From Dehalococcoidia bacterium (GTDB lineage: Bacteria > Chloroflexota > Dehalococcoidia > Dehalococcoidales > UBA1222): 9,368 bases of DNA. Numbering within the stretch: the stretch's first letter is position 1; each line of letters opens with the position of its first letter. Made by a program: the position numbers and the translations under genes. The stretch is taken from the NCBI GenBank assembly GCA_009776515.1, contig WRNP01000055.1, positions 959 through 10,326 of the forward strand, written 5' to 3'. Under the pieces are notes generated by a model. That model made no database searches. It saw only the letters and a program-made list of their open reading frames with translations, and was not told the origin of the DNA. This document shows, in pieces, positions 6,392-9,368 of the stretch.

Positions 6392-7333
6392 GTGAACCCT
6401 AGCCTGCGAGTTGCCCTGGTATTCCCCGGCCAGGGAGCCCAGTACACGGGCATGGGTCGGGATATCTATGATGCCTTTCCGGCCGCCCGGGCCGTTTTCG
6501 ACCTGGCCGATAAGGTTTTGGGTTTTGCCATATCACGCCTCTGCTTTGAAGGCCCTGATGACGAGCTTCGCCAAACAGCAGTTGCCCAGCCGGCTATCGT
6601 CACTTTCAGCTTGGCGCTGTTGGCGGCTATCAGGCAGAGTTCCTGGCCTATTACGGCTGAGTACACTGCCGGGCATAGTCTAGGCGAATATAGTGCACTG
6701 GCTGCGGCGGGAGCTGTCTCGTTCGCGGAAGTCATTTGGCTTGCCCGCCGCCGGGGGGAGCTTATGCAACGAGTGGTGGATAAAAATTCCGGAGCCATGT
6801 CAGCTGTATTCGGACTGGATAGATCGTCACTGGAGACCATCTGCCAAGAAACAGGGGTCTTCATTGCCAATTACAACAGCGCCGACCAGACCGTCCTCAG
6901 CGGCCACCCATCCAGTGTTCAGGCCGCCAGCGCCCTTGCCAGGGAGAGGGGTGCCCGCCGGGTCGCACCTCTGAGAGTGGGCGGTGCTTTTCATACGCCT
7001 ATGATGATCTCAGCGGCAAGAAGTCTCGCCACAGCAATCGGCCAGATAAAGTGGGCCGACCCATCCCCGCCTGTTATCGCCAACACCACTGGCATGCCCA
7101 TATTTAGGATATCTAATGTCAAAAAAGAGCTCGCCCGACAGCTCACCCATCCGGTGAGATGGCAAGAGAGCGTGGAGACTATGATTGCCATGGGGATAAA
7201 CACATTCGTCGAAATCGGCCCTGGCCAAGTACTCACTGGGCTGATAAGGCACTCCTGCCCCACCACCCGCGCATTAAGCCTCAGTAAAAGCGCCACGCTC
7301 AGTAAATATCTGACCAAAGGACTTGCCGCATGA
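6392..7333 (+). CDS. fabD: Malonyl-CoA:ACP transacylase
   Basis: FabD moves malonyl from malonyl-CoA to the phosphopantetheine arm of ACP, supplying extender units for type II fatty acid synthesis in the cytoplasm. The start is GTG at 6392, four bases after a strong GGAGGT (6382-6387) and 16 bases after the rpmF stop; the open frame reaches further 5' but only as a shadow of rpmF. The product is 313 residues, normal length. It begins RVALVFPGQGAQYTGMG. The active-site serine is Ser96 in GHSLGEYSAL. Arg121 (RRRGELMQ) is the carboxylate-binding arginine and His201 (GAFHTPMM) completes the dyad. NYNSADQTVLSG and VEIGPGQVLTGLI are further family motifs. The stop overlaps the fabG start as ATGA, suggesting translational coupling. 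Confidence 0.97.
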   Translation: MNPSLRVALVFPGQGAQYTGMGRDIYDAFPAARAVFDLADKVLGFAISRLCFEGPDDELRQTAVAQPAIVTFSLALLAAIRQSSWPITAEYTAGHSLGEYSALAAAGAVSFAEVIWLARRRGELMQRVVDKNSGAMSAVFGLDRSSLETICQETGVFIANYNSADQTVLSGHPSSVQAASALARERGARRVAPLRVGGAFHTPMMISAARSLATAIGQIKWADPSPPVIANTTGMPIFRISNVKKELARQLTHPVRWQESVETMIAMGINTFVEIGPGQVLTGLIRHSCPTTRALSLSKSATLSKYLTKGLAA

Positions 7334-8073
7334 GCCTTGAAGACCGAGTCGCGCTTATCACCGGGGCTGGGCGCGGTATCGGCCGGGCCATAGCCCTGCA
7401 CTTGGCTAAAGAGGGGGCCATCGTGGCCGTCAACGCCCTTCGTTCGGAGAGCGCCATCCGAACGGCAGAAGAGGTGACTGGTGCTGGCGGTTCGGCCTTG
7501 GCGGTGTCTGGTGACGTGAGCTCCCAAGAGGACGTTGCCGCCATGATAGATAAAATCGTCACCGATTACGGAAGGCTTGATATCCTGGTCAACAACGCCG
7601 GCATCATCCAAGACCAAATTATGGCGAGCATGAGCGAAGAGCAATGGGAACGGGTCATCGCCGTTAATCTTCGCAGTGTTTTTCTGTGCAGCCGCGCATC
7701 GGTGCGATATATGCTAAGAGGCCGATGGGGCCGAATCATCAACTTGTCCAGTGTAGCCAGGCTCATAGGTAATACCGGACAGGCCAACTACGCCGCCGCC
7801 AAGGCAGGCATCGTGGGTTTTACTCGCGTCTTCGCCCGAGAGGTGGGAGGGCATGGTATCACGGTAAACGCCCTGGCTCCAGGCTTCATCGAAACTGACA
7901 TGACGGCAGGACTTTCCGATAAGCGGCGACGGGAAGCCCTAAGCCGCATCCCTTTGGGCTGCTTAGGCACGGCAGACGATGTGGCTGCCGCCTGCGTCTT
8001 TCTAGCATCCGAAGCCGCCCGCTACATCACCGGGCAAGTACTCACCGTGGACGGAGGCATGACATGCACCTAG
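7330..8073 (+). CDS. fabG: 3-oxoacyl-ACP reductase
   Basis: FabG reduces beta-ketoacyl-ACP to (R)-3-hydroxyacyl-ACP with NADPH, the first reduction of the elongation cycle. The product is 247 residues, the classic short-chain dehydrogenase length. The N-terminal Rossmann motif is TGAGRGIGRA (11-20) and NNAG is at 88-91. The catalytic set is Asn113, Ser141 (NLSSVA), Tyr154 and Lys158 (YAAAK). LAPGFIETDMT is the substrate-side loop, and the C-terminus ITGQVLTVDGGMTCT is typical of FabG. AAAGGA at 7316-7321 is a well-placed ribosome binding site within the fabD end, and the start overlaps the fabD stop by four bases. Operon context between fabD and acpP supports FabG over a generic dehydrogenase. 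Confidence 0.95.
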   Translation: MSLEDRVALITGAGRGIGRAIALHLAKEGAIVAVNALRSESAIRTAEEVTGAGGSALAVSGDVSSQEDVAAMIDKIVTDYGRLDILVNNAGIIQDQIMASMSEEQWERVIAVNLRSVFLCSRASVRYMLRGRWGRIINLSSVARLIGNTGQANYAAAKAGIVGFTRVFAREVGGHGITVNALAPGFIETDMTAGLSDKRRREALSRIPLGCLGTADDVAAACVFLASEAARYITGQVLTVDGGMTCT

Positions 8074-8085
8074 GCGCAGAGGGCA

Positions 8086-8514
8086 ATGATGCCCTTTAAC
8101 GAAAGGCACCGAGCACGAGGACTCGCCCTCCAGGCCCTGTACGAGATAGACACCACCAACCACGAGCCAGCGGAGGTCGTCAGCCGTCAATTGGAAGTGA
8201 CCACTCTCTCCCCCGAGAACAGCCGCTTTGCCGCCGAGTTAGTAAGCGGAGTACTGGCACATAAGGCCAGCATCGACGAACATATCCGTCGCTTCGCTCG
8301 CGCCTGGCCCATCGAACAAATGGCCACGGTAGACCGTAATATCCTGAGACTTGCAATCTTCGAAGTGTTAGTCGATAATAGGGTGCCCATGAGGGTCGCT
8401 ATCAATGAAGCCATTGAACTGGCCAAGGATTTCGGCGCCCAAAGTTCTTCCCGCTTCGTGAATGGCGTCCTGAGCTCAGTCAGCAATCTTACAGCAGAAG
8501 GCAAGGGAGAATGA
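8086..8514 (+). CDS. nusB: Transcription antitermination factor NusB
   Basis: NusB with NusE (S10) binds boxA RNA and helps RNA polymerase read through rRNA operons without premature termination. The product is 142 residues, normal for the family. RARGLALQALYEID (about 8-21) is the N-terminal signature. MATVDRNILRLAIFEVL, VPMRVAINEAIELAKDFG and SSRFVNGVLSSVSNL are the conserved C-terminal helices. Two ATG codons in tandem (8086 and 8089) are possible starts; AGAGGG at 8078-8083 is better spaced for 8089. It begins 12 bases after fabG and ends one base before acpP, so it is firmly inside the fatty acid operon. In many Bacillota nusB is instead found near folD, xseA or accB/accC, so this position is unusual. 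Confidence 0.95.
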   Translation: MMPFNERHRARGLALQALYEIDTTNHEPAEVVSRQLEVTTLSPENSRFAAELVSGVLAHKASIDEHIRRFARAWPIEQMATVDRNILRLAIFEVLVDNRVPMRVAINEAIELAKDFGAQSSSRFVNGVLSSVSNLTAEGKGE

Positions 8515-8515
8515 C

Positions 8516-9022
8516 TTGGCGACCATCTTTGAACGCATTCGCAAGATTACGATAGGTCAGCTCGTCGACTTAAAAGAGGAGGAGATCACCCCCAGTTCCA
8601 GCTTCGTGGAAGACCTAGGGGCAGACTCTCTGGACATGGTGGAGCTTGTAATGGCCCTGGAGGAGGAGTTTACCACCCCTGAGCGCAAAGTGAGCATTCC
8701 CGACGAAGACACTGAGAAAATCATCACAGTTCAAAATGCCATGGATTATCTCCGTGATAAGGGCGTAACCGATAACGAATTACCCCGCTCAGCCATGAAA
8801 GCCATGCCTCAACCGACCCCTCGGCCAGCCAACCCTAACCGGCCTGAGCCAACTAAGCCCACCCAAGCCAAACCGGGGCTTAATACACGCCCCCAAGCCA
8901 GAAACGGTCAAAACCGAGCGGGCGGGAACCGCCCCGGAGGACAGCGCCCACCACAGGGGCAACCACATCAAGGGCAATCAAAACAGCAGCAACAATTTCC
9001 AAAGCCGCCCAGCGGCCAGTAG
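8516..9022 (+). CDS. acpP: Acyl carrier protein with a long basic Pro/Gln/Asn/Gly-rich C-terminal tail
   Basis: ACP carries growing acyl chains on a phosphopantetheine arm during fatty acid synthesis. The start is TTG at 8516, six bases after AAGGGAG and one base after the nusB stop. Residues 1-83 are a normal ACP: IFERIRKITIGQLVDL, then FVEDLGADSLDMVELVMALE with Ser38 in DSL as the attachment site, then IPDEDTEKIITV and AMDYLRDKG. Compared with standard ACP (EEEFxIEIPDED) the loop EEEFTTPERKVSIPDED is about five residues longer. Normal ACPs end near residue 80, but this frame continues in frame for about 85 residues that are rich in Pro, Gln, Asn, Gly, Arg and Lys, with few acidic residues (for example PQGQPHQGQSKQQQQFPKPP). 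This tail is almost certainly disordered. It follows no stop or frameshift that I can see. The ACP identity is sure, the tail's role unknown. Confidence 0.93.
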   Translation: MATIFERIRKITIGQLVDLKEEEITPSSSFVEDLGADSLDMVELVMALEEEFTTPERKVSIPDEDTEKIITVQNAMDYLRDKGVTDNELPRSAMKAMPQPTPRPANPNRPEPTKPTQAKPGLNTRPQARNGQNRAGGNRPGGQRPPQGQPHQGQSKQQQQFPKPPSGQ

Positions 9023-9056
9023 CCATTCTAACTGACCATGCCCAACCCAAAATCGT

Positions 9057-9083
9057 GGGCTTCTGCGGCAAGCCCTTATTTTT
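9057..9083 (+). terminator. Rho-independent terminator of the yceD-acpP operon
   Basis: GGGCTT (9057-9062) pairs perfectly with AAGCCC (9070-9075) around a seven-base loop, followed by TTATTTTT. It lies about 35 bases after the acpP stop. It indicates that the transcript ends here and does not continue to fabF, rnc or smc, which often follow acpP in relatives. Confidence 0.8.
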
Positions 9084-9156
9084 AGCCTCTGCCACCTATC
9101 AACCACCTGGGGCGAGACTAATGATATTGAGGCAATGACTGTTCGGTATTAGGTGT

Positions 9157-9180
9157 GTCAATACCATGGTAGCCATTGAC
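9157..9180. repeat. Inverted repeat with palindromic centre
   Basis: GTCAAT (9157-9162) and ATTGAC (9175-9180) form an inverted repeat whose interior contains the palindrome ACCATGGT. It lies about 65 bases before the -35 of the following promoter. It might be a regulator site, but short inverted repeats of this size also arise by chance. I see nothing else in 9085-9245. Confidence 0.25.
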
Positions 9181-9245
9181 TCCATAACTCCTGATAGCGC
9201 TAGGTAGGCTACGTAGCTATATGGTGGCGCAAAGCAAGCGCGCCC

Positions 9246-9274
9246 TTGACTGTTGCCGCAGGCAAGCATATAAT
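9246..9274 (+). promoter_or_regulatory. Near-consensus sigma-A promoter facing the GCAA tract
   Basis: TTGACT (9246-9251) and a perfect TATAAT (9269-9274) are separated by the optimal 17 bases. It is the strongest promoter in the window. Initiation would be near 9281, some 30 bases before the ATG at 9312. Confidence 0.8.
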
Positions 9275-9311
9275 CCGTGGCATCGCACTGCGGCCAGAAC
9301 TTGACAAATCC

Positions 9312-9368
<57 letters not shown>

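Overview
The window looks like the chromosome of a Bacillota (Firmicutes), probably a Clostridia-like lineage known from environmental or metagenomic data. This is inferred from gene content and signals only: a yceD-rpmF-fab gene order, a four-cysteine zinc-ribbon L32, a torD fragment of the FPYESVY type, frequent TTG/GTG starts behind purine-rich ribosome binding sites, and AT-rich sigma-A style promoters in moderately GC-rich coding DNA. I cannot name a genus.

Region 1 (1-1215) is decayed accessory DNA. A minus-strand IS4/IS1634-type transposase has lost its N-terminal part and carries a frameshift. Next to it is a plus-strand scrap of an IS5-family transposase. The scrap abuts, in the middle of a codon run, a torD-like chaperone gene on the minus strand that is cut off at its FPY motif.

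Region 2 (1216-2036) is gene-free for about 800 bases. On the minus strand it holds a clear intrinsic terminator whose loop can pair with an upstream element, which resembles an attenuator. On the plus strand it holds a small Arg-rich open frame and an extended -10 promoter. Region 3 (2037-3704) is argS, complete, with a TTG start.

Region 4 (3705-5698) looks like an inserted AT-rich cassette. It carries an AAA+ ATPase with a C-terminal PD-(D/E)XK-like motif (AAA_14/DUF4143 type), preceded by 13-bp direct repeats on an exact 33-bp period that overlap its likely promoter.

Region 5 (5699-9084) is a compact plus-strand operon: yceD, rpmF, fabD, fabG, nusB, acpP, then an intrinsic terminator. It joins ribosome and rRNA functions (YceD, L32, NusB) to fatty acid initiation and elongation (FabD, FabG, ACP). 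plsX, fabH and fapR, often found between rpmF and fabD in relatives, are absent here. The acyl carrier protein carries an unusual basic, Pro/Gln/Asn/Gly-rich tail of about 85 residues.

Region 6 (9085-9368) holds a near-consensus sigma-A promoter. It points into a short reading frame that becomes a (GCAA)n tetranucleotide tract running off the window end, which is the layout of a phase-variable gene start.

The most unusual items are the ACP-tail fusion, the promoter plus GCAA repeat locus, the 33-bp-period repeats at the ATPase gene, and the attenuator-like element upstream of the torD remnant.
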